Shown in pieces: positions 7,806 through 15,989 of a stretch of 23,695 bases of DNA. A program made the translations under genes and the position numbers. The first letter of the stretch is position 1, and each line of letters starts with the position of its first letter. The DNA comes from an uncultured Duganella sp. (lineage in GTDB: Bacteria > Pseudomonadota > Gammaproteobacteria > Burkholderiales > Burkholderiaceae). The stretch covers positions 1 through 23,695 of the forward strand of contig CAMLSG010000066.1 in assembly GCA_946482635.1 (NCBI GenBank), given 5' to 3'. The notes below the pieces were generated by a model. That model was not told the origin of the DNA, did no database searches, and was given only the letters and a program-made list of their open reading frames with translations.

Positions 7806-7910
7806 GTTTTTCGGCACGCTCCGCGCATTCGGAAAGCGCGCTATCCCTTGACGATTGCAAAGATAATCGCATTTCCTGCTGGCTGCCGATTGGCAGCCAT
7901 TTTGTATTTG
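7806..7910 (+). ncRNA. Possible small RNA or attenuated leader
   Basis: This roughly 100-base stretch runs from a predicted transcription start to a terminator-like hairpin and codes for no recognisable protein. Besides the terminal stem, it can form CGCGC/GCGCG (7822-7826 with 7836-7840) and CGATT/AATCG (7852-7856 with 7865-7869). It matches no known RNA family that I recognise. It could instead be the untranslated tail of the PIG-L operon mRNA, or a leader that attenuates the downstream GT-C gene. Confidence 0.25.
7880..7910 (+). terminator. Terminator-like hairpin
   Basis: The stem TGGCTGCC/GGCAGCCA (7880-7887 with 7892-7899) has loop GATT and eight perfect pairs. It is followed by TTTTGTATTTG. 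It would end the GtrB-GtrA-GNAT-PIG-L operon or the short transcript above. Confidence 0.65.
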
Positions 7911-8054
7911 GCGCGTGCTTTCCACTGCATTATTTAACTGGCATGGCGATATGCCCCATGCGTTCCGACGCGATGCCATGTCGTTCTGAAATACATAAAA
8001 ATAGATTCTTTGTATGATTCTTTCAACCTTACAACATGCGATCGGGTTTAGAAA

Positions 8055-9986
8055 ATGATAATGGCGATGCGGACCAAATCTCTCAGCCGCCTGGATTTTA
8101 AAACCCTTTTGATCGCTTTCCTGCTGGTGCTTTCAGGGTTCTTCCCGTTTATCGATCGTGCCACCGATAATGCAACCCTTCTCCTGACGCTTCAATCGTC
8201 GGCACCGACCTCCGTCCAGGTCTTCTGCGATGCCGGCAGCGGTTTTAACGAGCACGACTCGGTTATCGTGCCGCCTCCGGCTGGCGAGCGCCCGCAGTTT
8301 GCGATTCCCCTGGCGAAGTCCTGTACCAAATTACGCCTGGACCTGAACGGGCCGGTTAAAGATTTCGACATACTTGCAGCGGAAATTCGAACCAGCAGCG
8401 GAGATACGCTTGACGTGTTGTCTGGTTTCGAGAAGGCGCGGACGACCAATGACGTGACGCGCGATGCGCCTGCTTCAAACCATTTTGTGGTAACCGGCGC
8501 CGACCCCTGGCTTATTGCCAACGGGACTTTTGCCGGAATAACGTCTCCGCAGCAGCACACCCTGAAGGCCGTGCTGCTGTTGTTGCTGGCGACGGGTTGC
8601 CTGTATCTTTTACTTAAGCAGCTTGTCGGGCGCAACCGCGGGTTGAATTCGCACAGCAATATCCTGCTGGTCCTTTCGCTGGCCCTGTTCGTCCGAGTGG
8701 TGTATTGGACGCTTACCCCCTTGCCAGCCAGTCCCGATTTGCTGCATACCCTCTGGCCGGACGAAGCCAGCTATTTTGTGTCAGTCAGGCATATTATTGA
8801 GCACGGCTATGTGAATTATTTGCTCTCCCTGAAGTCGTTCATGGTTGCGCCAGGAAACCCTAGCTACCTGGCAGCGCTTTACTCGATCTCCCAATCGATC
8901 AATGTGGTGCGCTTTTGCAACCTGCTGCTGTCTGTGATTTCTATCTGGTTTGTCTACCGCATTGGCTGCACGCTCTTTTCGGGAAGGATTGCCTTACTGG
9001 CTGCTATTGCATGCAGCCTGAATAACCAGCTCGTCATCTATTCCGTCACCTTATTAACTGAACCACTGTTCATTTTCCTGTTCCTTGCGTTCATTTATTT
9101 TTTCATCAATGCCTTGCAAGCAGCGCAGCATCAATTGATCAAGGCAATTCTTGCCTCGACAATGCTCGCCGCTGCCTGCTTGACGCGCACCATTTTATTG
9201 CTGCTGCCGCTGGCGTTACTCCTGCCTTTAGCCTGGCTCGCCTGGCGCAACAAAGGAACGCAGTACTTCCCGCATTTCAAGGCCGGCAATGCCAAAGTGA
9301 TGATGGTTTCCCTCCTGATCCCGATCGCGCTGATTGGCGCCGTAGGGATTAAGAACCAGTTTTATTTTGGGAAGTTTGCGGTTGCGACCGGTTCCGGGGC
9401 TGCACTCTGGCTTGGCTCCCGGCATGACACCGACGGCGATGAGCCGCCTTATCGCGGGCGCCAATACGACACTACTTCAGTTACGACCGCAGCATTCAGC
9501 CACTTGTCGCCAGAGGGCGATGCCCGGCTGGTCACCGCGGCAAAAGAGACGATCAGGAAAGATCCGCTTCACTATCTTTGGATCTGCTTGAAGAAACCGG
9601 AGCGTCTGCTCATCGGCAATAACCACGCGTGGTTTTTCCCACAAAGCAATGTTATTGATTGGTATAAATCATCTTCGGGTGAAATACTGCCGCTAATCAA
9701 GATTGTGGCCAATATAGCGATTGCTGCCTTTATCGCGATTTTTGGGGTCTTGGGCGCCGTGTATCAGCGTCGTTCGCCGTTCGCGGTTTTGGCACTCATC
9801 ATACCGGCAGGATACTTTATCGTGATGAGCGTGCCTTTCCTGGCAATTCAGCGGTATGGCTTGCCAGTGTTCCCATTAATGGCTCTGCTGGCGTTTGCGG
9901 CATTGCCTAAAATGAGGGGGTGGCAGCTGTTTTCCGCACTCGCCGTGGTCGCCGGCGTTATCGGCGGCATCCTGCTGGGCGTCTAG
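8055..9986 (+). CDS. GT-C fold membrane glycosyltransferase with N-terminal periplasmic domain
   Basis: A 643-residue inner-membrane protein. TM1 lies at about 17-34. A strand-rich, presumably periplasmic domain follows at 37-165, then about ten further helices from 170. The motif WPDEASYF holds the Asp236-Glu237 pair expected in the first loop of the GT-C core, so the likely donor is a polyprenyl-phosphate sugar. The extra N-terminal domain is not in ArnT and could bind the acceptor glycan. The start is uncertain: ATG codons at 8055, 8061 and 8067 are all in frame, and none has a strong ribosome-binding site. The gene is visibly AT-rich (about 37% GC in the 60 bases from 9061). It is a plausible final transferase for the GtrB/GtrA set upstream, although a terminator lies between them. 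Confidence 0.75.
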   Translation: MIMAMRTKSLSRLDFKTLLIAFLLVLSGFFPFIDRATDNATLLLTLQSSAPTSVQVFCDAGSGFNEHDSVIVPPPAGERPQFAIPLAKSCTKLRLDLNGPVKDFDILAAEIRTSSGDTLDVLSGFEKARTTNDVTRDAPASNHFVVTGADPWLIANGTFAGITSPQQHTLKAVLLLLLATGCLYLLLKQLVGRNRGLNSHSNILLVLSLALFVRVVYWTLTPLPASPDLLHTLWPDEASYFVSVRHIIEHGYVNYLLSLKSFMVAPGNPSYLAALYSISQSINVVRFCNLLLSVISIWFVYRIGCTLFSGRIALLAAIACSLNNQLVIYSVTLLTEPLFIFLFLAFIYFFINALQAAQHQLIKAILASTMLAAACLTRTILLLLPLALLLPLAWLAWRNKGTQYFPHFKAGNAKVMMVSLLIPIALIGAVGIKNQFYFGKFAVATGSGAALWLGSRHDTDGDEPPYRGRQYDTTSVTTAAFSHLSPEGDARLVTAAKETIRKDPLHYLWICLKKPERLLIGNNHAWFFPQSNVIDWYKSSSGEILPLIKIVANIAIAAFIAIFGVLGAVYQRRSPFAVLALIIPAGYFIVMSVPFLAIQRYGLPVFPLMALLAFAALPKMRGWQLFSALAVVAGVIGGILLGV

Positions 9987-10016
9987 GCAGACGACAATTC
10001 CGAAGCGGCGCAGCAT

Positions 10017-10035
10017 GCGCCACCGTGCGTGGCGC
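10017..10035. repeat. Inverted repeat between convergent genes
   Basis: GCGCCAC (10017-10023) and GTGGCGC (10029-10035) are perfectly complementary around a 5-base loop. It lies 31 bases after the plus-strand GT-C stop. There is no T-run, so it is a weak or Rho-assisted terminator at best. Confidence 0.35.
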
Positions 10036-10108
10036 GCTGGTTGACAATTGCTGCCGGCCGCCGCTTCCGCGACCGCCTGGGGCGGCGCGGACATGCATGA
10101 AGTTCTCT

Positions 10109-10129
10109 CATGGGCGCGAACCGCCCATG
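10109..10129. repeat. Inverted repeat just past the giant glycosyltransferase gene
   Basis: CATGGGCG (10109-10116) pairs with CGCCCATG (10122-10129) around loop CGAAC. It lies 9 bases beyond the minus-strand stop at 10138. It may stabilise the 3' end of the long rml-wzm-wzt transcript or act as a two-way transcription stop. No U-tract follows on either strand. Confidence 0.4.
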
Positions 10130-10137
10130 GTTCCGCA

Positions 10138-13100
10138 TCAGGACTTGAGCGTGATGTCGTGCATCGGGCTGCGGCTCAAGGAACGCTTGATTGCGCGCTT
10201 GAAGTTGTAGGGTACCGCTGAGCTGGCCCAACGCAGCGATGGGTGGGTATGCAAGTGCCACAAGCCGCGCAGCAGCGCATGGCGCCAGCCACCCTGGTTC
10301 ATCGGCCCACGGACGATGTGCGCGGCATCAAAATCAAACGACGGCGTGCCGGCCACCGGTGGCTTGAGTCCGCGCGCCAGCAAAGGCAAATATTCGCGGG
10401 CGTAGAACTCCGGCTGCGACTGGTCGCCGTGGAACACAGGTGCATTCACCGTCCCGGTTTCCAGTTCGCCGATGAAATCGCCGATATGGCGGTACAGTTC
10501 AGCCACCGGTTGCATGTGGTCGAACAGCATGGCGCTGGCGCGGCCCGACAAACGTTCGGGGAAGGCGCCCAGGTTCGGCGCCATGATCGGCAACCCCGAC
10601 GCCAAGGCATGGCTCAGCGTATAGCTATAAGTTTCCGGGCACTGCGCCGGGAACAGGATCAAGTCCACTTCATGCTGCTCGATCAAGGCGGGCAAGTCCT
10701 CGGCTTTGTACGGGCCCGTGGTCTCGACGACATTGAGCTGCCGGTAGGCGTATCCGATGAGCTTGAACCGGAAGCTGGCGCCTTTGTCCTGCGCCATCTC
10801 AGCCAGCATTTCAAGCACGTCGGCGCCCTTTTCGCGGCCGACTGCACCCAGTACGCCAATCACATAGTGCTGCTTCGCGACCAGCGGACGCGCCGCCTGG
10901 CGCACATCCAGCTGCGGCTCCACATGCGGCGCCACCACGGCATGTTGCAGCCGGTACATGTCCCCAAACAGGGCCTTCGTGGCATTGGTAGGGAAAATAA
11001 CGCAATCGGCCTGCTCGATCAGGGGCCGCAGCCGCTCGCGCCACTCTTGCGGCGAAACGCCGGCCGGCAGCGGGTACAGCGGATTATGCAGGTCGTCGAT
11101 ATAGCGCCCTGGATAGCGGCCGTCGGCTGCGGTCAGCGTCGGGTTCGCGTTGAGCCAATAATAGTCATGCGCGGTCAGCACCGTGGTGGCGCGCAGGTCC
11201 CGCGCCAGGTTTTGCAGGACCGGATCCAGGTTGTAGGTATGGTGGTAATGCACGGCACTGATGCCCACCTGGCCGAGCAACTGCCGCAACTTGGCATAAT
11301 CGGACGGCATGGAGAACAGCAGCTTGTCGGTCATGCGGCCGGAGCGCAGGCTGAGGCTGACAACGGCGGGCCCATCCTGCGGCGCCAGGACCAGGTGCGC
11401 AGCCTGCTGGTCAAAATAGTCCGCGAGCTGCTCGATGTGCTGGCCGACGCCGCCGCCCGATCCATGCGAGACGTGCAACACCTTTGGCAAGGTCAGCTTT
11501 GCCAGCAGTTGCACATAACGCTCGACGCGCGCCGAACGTACCGGATCGCGCTGGATGAAGGCCTGGACGTCGGCGTGATAGTTGGGGTGCAGGCTGTCGA
11601 TGACGCGCACCGCATTGTCGACCAGCGCCTGCTTGTCGGAGGAAAAACTGACGCCGCCTTCATGGAAGGCATACATATTCGGCGACAGGATGTTGAGCCA
11701 GCCCGCCTTGAGCCCGCGCTGGCACAAGTCGTTCTCTTCGCCATAACCACGGCCAAATTTTTCCGCATTCAGGTAACCGATCTGGTCCAGGCAAGCGCGC
11801 CGGATGAACATGCAAAAACCGACGCCAGTCGGCGCCGCGACGCATGGCAAGGTCGATTGCCGGAACACCGCGTCGATCGTGTGCACGTCCAGATTGAAAG
11901 CCTGCGCGTTCTCTTCGAGGAAGTTGGGGAAACTGCAGATGGTCGCATTGTTGGAGAACGGCGTCACGGTCCCGACGCGCGGATGCGAATACGCCTCGGC
12001 CTGCAGGCGCTGCAGCCAGTCGGCAGGAACGATCACATCGCTGTTGAGCAGCACCACGTCCTGCGCTGCGAAGTGGGCCAGGCCGCGGTTGACGGTGCCC
12101 ACGAATCCCAGGTTGACAGGATTCTCCAGCACCTCGAAACGCCCAGGCCAGCTTGCCAGCAGCGATTCCAGCATGGCCTGCATGCCCTGGTCCGGGCTGC
12201 CGTCATTAATGGCCAGCAATACGGCGCCTTCCATCGCCAGCACGCCTGGCATGGCCGCCTCGATGCAGCGGCGCGTCATCTCAATGCCGCGATAGACCGG
12301 CAGGATCACCGACACGCTATGGGTAGGGGCAATCGGTTCCCGCGCCACGACGTCGCTGGCGGCCGGCATCTCGGCAGCGGCCGGCGCCGGTGCTTCCTGC
12401 GGCGCCACAGCGGGCGCGCGCCCATATTCCTTCCATCCGAACATCTTATTGAACGGATCCATGGCGCCGGCAAAATCGCCCCTCAGGACGCGCCCGGCCC
12501 AGCGGTAGGGCTTGGTCAGCATCCATGAACGGGAATTGATCACGCTGGTGAACGCGGCTTCGCGCTGGCGCAGCAATTCTCGCAGGTGGCCATTTTCCAT
12601 GTCGCGGCTGTTGACATTGTGGCGCAGTTCCGCCAGCGGGCCGGCCTGTTCGGCGAGCAGCCGCTGCAGTTCGGTCACCGCCGCATCGCGCTCGCCGATC
12701 ACCTGCAACTGTGCCTGCACCGTTGCATCGCGCTCGCCGACCACCTGCAGCAAGGCCTGCACCTGCTGGTCGCGCTGGGCAAAGTGCTCTTGCGCATACT
12801 TCAACTGCGCTTCGCGCTCCGCCATCGCTTGCTGCACCTGCTGCAACTGCATCGCCCCTTCGCCCATGCCTTGCTGGAGGCCGGCAATCGTCTTGTCGCG
12901 TTCGCCGATGATAAAGCGCAGGTGCTCGACTTCCGTCACCCTTTCCTTCACCACCTGGGCCAGGGTCTGCATCGGCAGCGGGAGTTGACGGCCCCAGTCG
13001 AGGAACAGGGACGCCGGGCGGCCGGTGACCGCCTGCTGGATATCGGCCTCGATCGCGATATAGCGGGCGTAGTCGGCATCCAGCAAGGACAGCCCCACTT

Positions 13101-14649
13101 CCGCCAGCACGGCATCGATGAATTGCTGGCGCGTCACGCCTTCCGTTTGCGCCGCCGGCCGGCCAAAGCGCGTCATGGCATTGATCAGGGCCAGCAAGGA
13201 GCGGAACAGCAAGTGGCCGACTTCGATCGGCAGTTCCAGCTGCCATTCCGTATCAATCAGCGCCGGGCTGCCATCGGCGCGCAGCATGATGTTTTGCGGG
13301 ATGACGTCAAAGAAGCGACCAGGAACCTGCACATAAGCTGAGCCGGGCTGGCCGGCGTCCGCCGCAAAGGCCCCGAACTGCGTCAGGATCCCCATGTAGC
13401 GGCGGATAAACGCCGCCACCTGCTGATAGGTCCAGCCGTCGTGCATGACGATGCGCATGAATTCCAGCGTCAACACCGTGCCGGACACATACTGGTCCGA
13501 CTCCGGCACCGTGAACTTCATGGCCGACAAGCCGGCCTGGCCGGAAGACGTGCCCAGCCGGTGGTAGCGCACCGTCACTGGCGCCCCGGCGCCGCCGACA
13601 AAACAGGTTTCCTTGCAATACTCCGGCACCCGGTCCACGCTGTAATGGAAGGCCAGCACGTCCGGCTCGATGGTCTTGGCGCCCTCGGGCGAGGCCACCA
13701 CCAGGAAAGAGTTGGCCATGTCCATGCCCAGGCCGTTGGCGATCACTTCGGGATACGCCAGCTCCATCGAGAAATTGCTCAGCGGCGGCATTTGCGGATC
13801 GCGGCGCGCACTTTGCCAGGCCAGGGCCGCCGCATCGAAGCCGGCATCGGCGAAGCCATGCTCGGTGACGATGGAAACCGGCAGCTTGTAGTCGGGATAC
13901 GGGGCGAGGAACTCGGCCGGGGCAAACCCGGCGCTCACCAGCAGTTGCGCCAGCACTTCGCGGCCGAAGGTTTGCGGCAGCTTGGGGCCGTAGCGGCCCT
14001 CGATGCCGATCATCGGATGGCCAAGGTGGTCTTCCGGGGCGCCGGCGAAATACTTCAGGCCAAGCTGGTTTTCGATCGCAATGATCAGGCGGCCACCCGG
14101 CTTGAGCAGGCTGCGCACGCGCTGCAGCATGTTCAGCGGCGGCTGTTCGCCCTCGGTGAACATGTTCGCATATTCCAGCACGCCGATCAGGGTGATGACG
14201 TCGAACTGGTAGTCGCATTTGAACTGGTCGAACTTTTCGCTCAGCACCGTCACGTTCTCCAGCTCGCGCGTGCGCGCGCGCGCGATCGCGGCGCGGCGCG
14301 GGCTGCCTTCCAGCGCCAGCACCTCGGCCCCCGCTTCGCCCATGTAGCGCGTGATGGCGCCGCAGCCGGCGCCGATTTCCAGCACCTGCGCGCCGCGCAG
14401 CAGCGTGCCGAACGGGCGCATCAGGTTGGAACGCAAGCTGCCCAGGTGGTAGAGCGATGGCCAGTCGTTGCAATGCTGGCGCAGTTCCGTCGAGAGCACC
14501 GAGACATCGCTGACCAGGCGGATGGCGCGCGCGATGCGCTGCTCGACCTCGTCGCCGTCGCTGTAGGCGATGCCGCCAAAGTCCGGGTCGATCCAGATGC
14601 GGTGTTCCTCATTGAACACATAACCCGCACGCTCCAACAATGCCCTCAT
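10138..14649 (-). CDS. Methyltransferase, kinase-like, coiled-coil, GT2 and GT-B fusion for polysaccharide assembly and capping
   Basis: A 1503-residue protein with no signal peptide or clear membrane helix. Domains in order: a class I SAM methyltransferase (about 1-240, motif I VLEIGAGCGAITRYM at 89-103); a kinase-like domain (about 340-500) with FFDVIPQN at 447-453 and IDTEW at 465-469 in place of the usual catalytic-loop and DFG motifs; a coiled coil (about 560-700) with 14-residue repeats; a Pro/Ala linker (745-775); a GT-A/GT2 domain (776-1045) with NSD at 869-871 and GEEND at 970-974; and a GT-B/GT4-like domain (1054-1420) with GAVGREKG at 1268-1275 and CPETYS near 1337-1342. The front half recalls WbdD of E. 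coli O8/O9a, which methylates or phosphorylates the chain end. The methyltransferase-plus-two-transferases plan recalls WsaE of Geobacillus. It probably extends and caps a rhamnose-containing chain exported by Wzm/Wzt, though sugar and linkages cannot be told. The ATG at 14649 overlaps the wzt stop by 4 bases. Confidence 0.85.
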   Translation of the reverse strand: MRALLERAGYVFNEEHRIWIDPDFGGIAYSDGDEVEQRIARAIRLVSDVSVLSTELRQHCNDWPSLYHLGSLRSNLMRPFGTLLRGAQVLEIGAGCGAITRYMGEAGAEVLALEGSPRRAAIARARTRELENVTVLSEKFDQFKCDYQFDVITLIGVLEYANMFTEGEQPPLNMLQRVRSLLKPGGRLIIAIENQLGLKYFAGAPEDHLGHPMIGIEGRYGPKLPQTFGREVLAQLLVSAGFAPAEFLAPYPDYKLPVSIVTEHGFADAGFDAAALAWQSARRDPQMPPLSNFSMELAYPEVIANGLGMDMANSFLVVASPEGAKTIEPDVLAFHYSVDRVPEYCKETCFVGGAGAPVTVRYHRLGTSSGQAGLSAMKFTVPESDQYVSGTVLTLEFMRIVMHDGWTYQQVAAFIRRYMGILTQFGAFAADAGQPGSAYVQVPGRFFDVIPQNIMLRADGSPALIDTEWQLELPIEVGHLLFRSLLALINAMTRFGRPAAQTEGVTRQQFIDAVLAEVGLSLLDADYARYIAIEADIQQAVTGRPASLFLDWGRQLPLPMQTLAQVVKERVTEVEHLRFIIGERDKTIAGLQQGMGEGAMQLQQVQQAMAEREAQLKYAQEHFAQRDQQVQALLQVVGERDATVQAQLQVIGERDAAVTELQRLLAEQAGPLAELRHNVNSRDMENGHLRELLRQREAAFTSVINSRSWMLTKPYRWAGRVLRGDFAGAMDPFNKMFGWKEYGRAPAVAPQEAPAPAAAEMPAASDVVAREPIAPTHSVSVILPVYRGIEMTRRCIEAAMPGVLAMEGAVLLAINDGSPDQGMQAMLESLLASWPGRFEVLENPVNLGFVGTVNRGLAHFAAQDVVLLNSDVIVPADWLQRLQAEAYSHPRVGTVTPFSNNATICSFPNFLEENAQAFNLDVHTIDAVFRQSTLPCVAAPTGVGFCMFIRRACLDQIGYLNAEKFGRGYGEENDLCQRGLKAGWLNILSPNMYAFHEGGVSFSSDKQALVDNAVRVIDSLHPNYHADVQAFIQRDPVRSARVERYVQLLAKLTLPKVLHVSHGSGGGVGQHIEQLADYFDQQAAHLVLAPQDGPAVVSLSLRSGRMTDKLLFSMPSDYAKLRQLLGQVGISAVHYHHTYNLDPVLQNLARDLRATTVLTAHDYYWLNANPTLTAADGRYPGRYIDDLHNPLYPLPAGVSPQEWRERLRPLIEQADCVIFPTNATKALFGDMYRLQHAVVAPHVEPQLDVRQAARPLVAKQHYVIGVLGAVGREKGADVLEMLAEMAQDKGASFRFKLIGYAYRQLNVVETTGPYKAEDLPALIEQHEVDLILFPAQCPETYSYTLSHALASGLPIMAPNLGAFPERLSGRASAMLFDHMQPVAELYRHIGDFIGELETGTVNAPVFHGDQSQPEFYAREYLPLLARGLKPPVAGTPSFDFDAAHIVRGPMNQGGWRHALLRGLWHLHTHPSLRWASSAVPYNFKRAIKRSLSRSPMHDITLKS
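12683..12766 (-). repeat. 42-base tandem repeat in the coiled coil
   Basis: Two adjoining near-identical 42-base units, at 12683-12724 and 12725-12766, each start GCATCGCGCTCGCCGA on the plus strand. They encode 14-residue (two-heptad) units of the form xGERDxxV. Weaker copies of the same period are visible in the protein: the acidic residue after Arg recurs at 613, 627, 641 and 655. Confidence 0.75.
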
Positions 14650-15989
14650 GCCACAACCTCTTTCGCCGTCATATTAAGTTCCAGATCTACCAGGCCGAAC
14701 AACACGGTATTCGGGCCTACCTGCAAATGTATCGAATCGTAGCGGCGGTCGTGGGGAATCACTTCTTCGCCCTCCTTCGACGCGATGCCCAGCGAAACGA
14801 AATAGTCACCGGGCGCCAGCCGGCACAGGAACGCGGCATCGGCCTGCATCACCGAGCCGCTGCGCCCCATTTCATGGAATGGCGCGCATTCCAGCGTTTC
14901 CGAATTGACGCCGTACACCGTCACCCCCTCCTTGGTCTTGATCGTGATGCCGAGGATGGGCCGGTAAAACTGCGTATGGAACTTGACCGTGACCGACAGC
15001 CTGATCTGCTGGCCGGTCGCCACCACTGACGGATAGGGCACGCCGTCGGCCGCCAGGTAAAAGTCCAGGATGCTGGCGGTGCCGTCGCCCCAGCGGTACT
15101 CGTGCGGATTGTAGCCGTGGCGCGTCGCAAACAGGTCCTCGCCGCGGCTCAGGCCAGGCGCGTCGCTGTCGTCCGCGGGCGCGGCCATTGCAGCGGGCGG
15201 CGTGGCGCCGGGCAACGCCTGCTTTTCCTTGCCGAACAGGAGGTCGAGGTAGCGGTTGACCACCTGCTTCGGCTGGCCCGTCTCCAGTTGCACGCCCTGG
15301 TTGAGCAGGATGGCCCGGGAGCAGTGCGTCACGATCTGTTCGCTCGAATGGGTGACCAGCAAGATGCTGGTGCCGTTGTCCTTCAGCTGGCGCAGGCGGT
15401 CAAAGCATTTGGCCTGGAACTTGGCATCGCCCACCGACAGCGCCTCATCGACGATCAGGATGTCCGGGTTGATCTGCGACTGCACCGCGAAGGCCAGGCG
15501 CACCGTCATGCCGCTGGAGTAAGTCTTGATCGGCTGGTCGATGAAGGAGCCGATATCGGCAAACGCGGCAATACGGTCGAAACTTTCGTCGATCTCGGCA
15601 TGCGTCAGGCCCAGCACGGTCGCGTTCATGTAGACGTTTTCGCGGCCAGTGAACTCCGGATTGAAGCCGGATCCCAGCTCCAGCATCGCGGCAATGCGGC
15701 CGCGCGTTTGCACGCTGCCGCTGGTGGGCGAGAGCGTGCCGCAAATGATTTGCAAGAGCGTCGACTTGCCGGAACCATTGCGGCCGATGATGCCGACCGT
15801 TTCACCTTGCTTGACCTCAAACGAGACATCGCGCAAGGCCCAGAATTCGCGGAAGTACTGGCGCGCCGGCTGGCCGCCGCGCTGCAGGCGCGGCAAGACA
15901 AACTGCTTGAGGCGGTCGCGCGGGGTATCGTAGATCTCGTAACGCTTGCTCAGGTTGCTGACGCGGATAGTGGTGTTGTCAGAGGACAT
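14646..15989 (-). CDS. wzt: ABC transporter ATP-binding subunit Wzt with C-terminal carbohydrate-binding-like domain
   Basis: A 447-residue cytoplasmic ATPase. It has Walker A GRNGSGKST (69-77), a signature region YSSGM (157-161), Walker B ILIVDEALSVGD (177-188) and the switch His214 in VTHS. A linker around 265-295 leads to a 150-residue strand-rich C-terminal domain (about 300-447), which matches the Wzt_C position in O-antigen exporters that recognise a modified chain end. With Wzm it would pump the lipid-linked polysaccharide to the periplasm. ATG 15989 is chosen because AGGAAAGG stands 8 bases upstream; an earlier in-frame start at 16025 has no such site. It overlaps wzm by 11 bases and the giant enzyme gene by 4. 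Confidence 0.92.
   Translation of the reverse strand: MSSDNTTIRVSNLSKRYEIYDTPRDRLKQFVLPRLQRGGQPARQYFREFWALRDVSFEVKQGETVGIIGRNGSGKSTLLQIICGTLSPTSGSVQTRGRIAAMLELGSGFNPEFTGRENVYMNATVLGLTHAEIDESFDRIAAFADIGSFIDQPIKTYSSGMTVRLAFAVQSQINPDILIVDEALSVGDAKFQAKCFDRLRQLKDNGTSILLVTHSSEQIVTHCSRAILLNQGVQLETGQPKQVVNRYLDLLFGKEKQALPGATPPAAMAAPADDSDAPGLSRGEDLFATRHGYNPHEYRWGDGTASILDFYLAADGVPYPSVVATGQQIRLSVTVKFHTQFYRPILGITIKTKEGVTVYGVNSETLECAPFHEMGRSGSVMQADAAFLCRLAPGDYFVSLGIASKEGEEVIPHDRRYDSIHLQVGPNTVLFGLVDLELNMTAKEVVA

Noticed and set aside
10009..10130. Strong bidirectional terminator between the GT-C gene and the giant gene
   Set aside because: Two good stems are present but no T-run follows on either strand, so they are listed only as inverted repeats.
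10243..12528. Long open frame on the plus strand (761 codons) opposite the giant glycosyltransferase gene
   Set aside because: The translation is rich in His, Arg, Gln and Val with no domain. It is the antisense shadow of a GC-rich coding region with clear family motifs on the other strand.
13441..14742. Second long plus-strand frame (433 codons) opposite the methyltransferase part
   Set aside because: Same shadow character. It also spans the real wzt/giant gene junction, and no recognisable protein is encoded.
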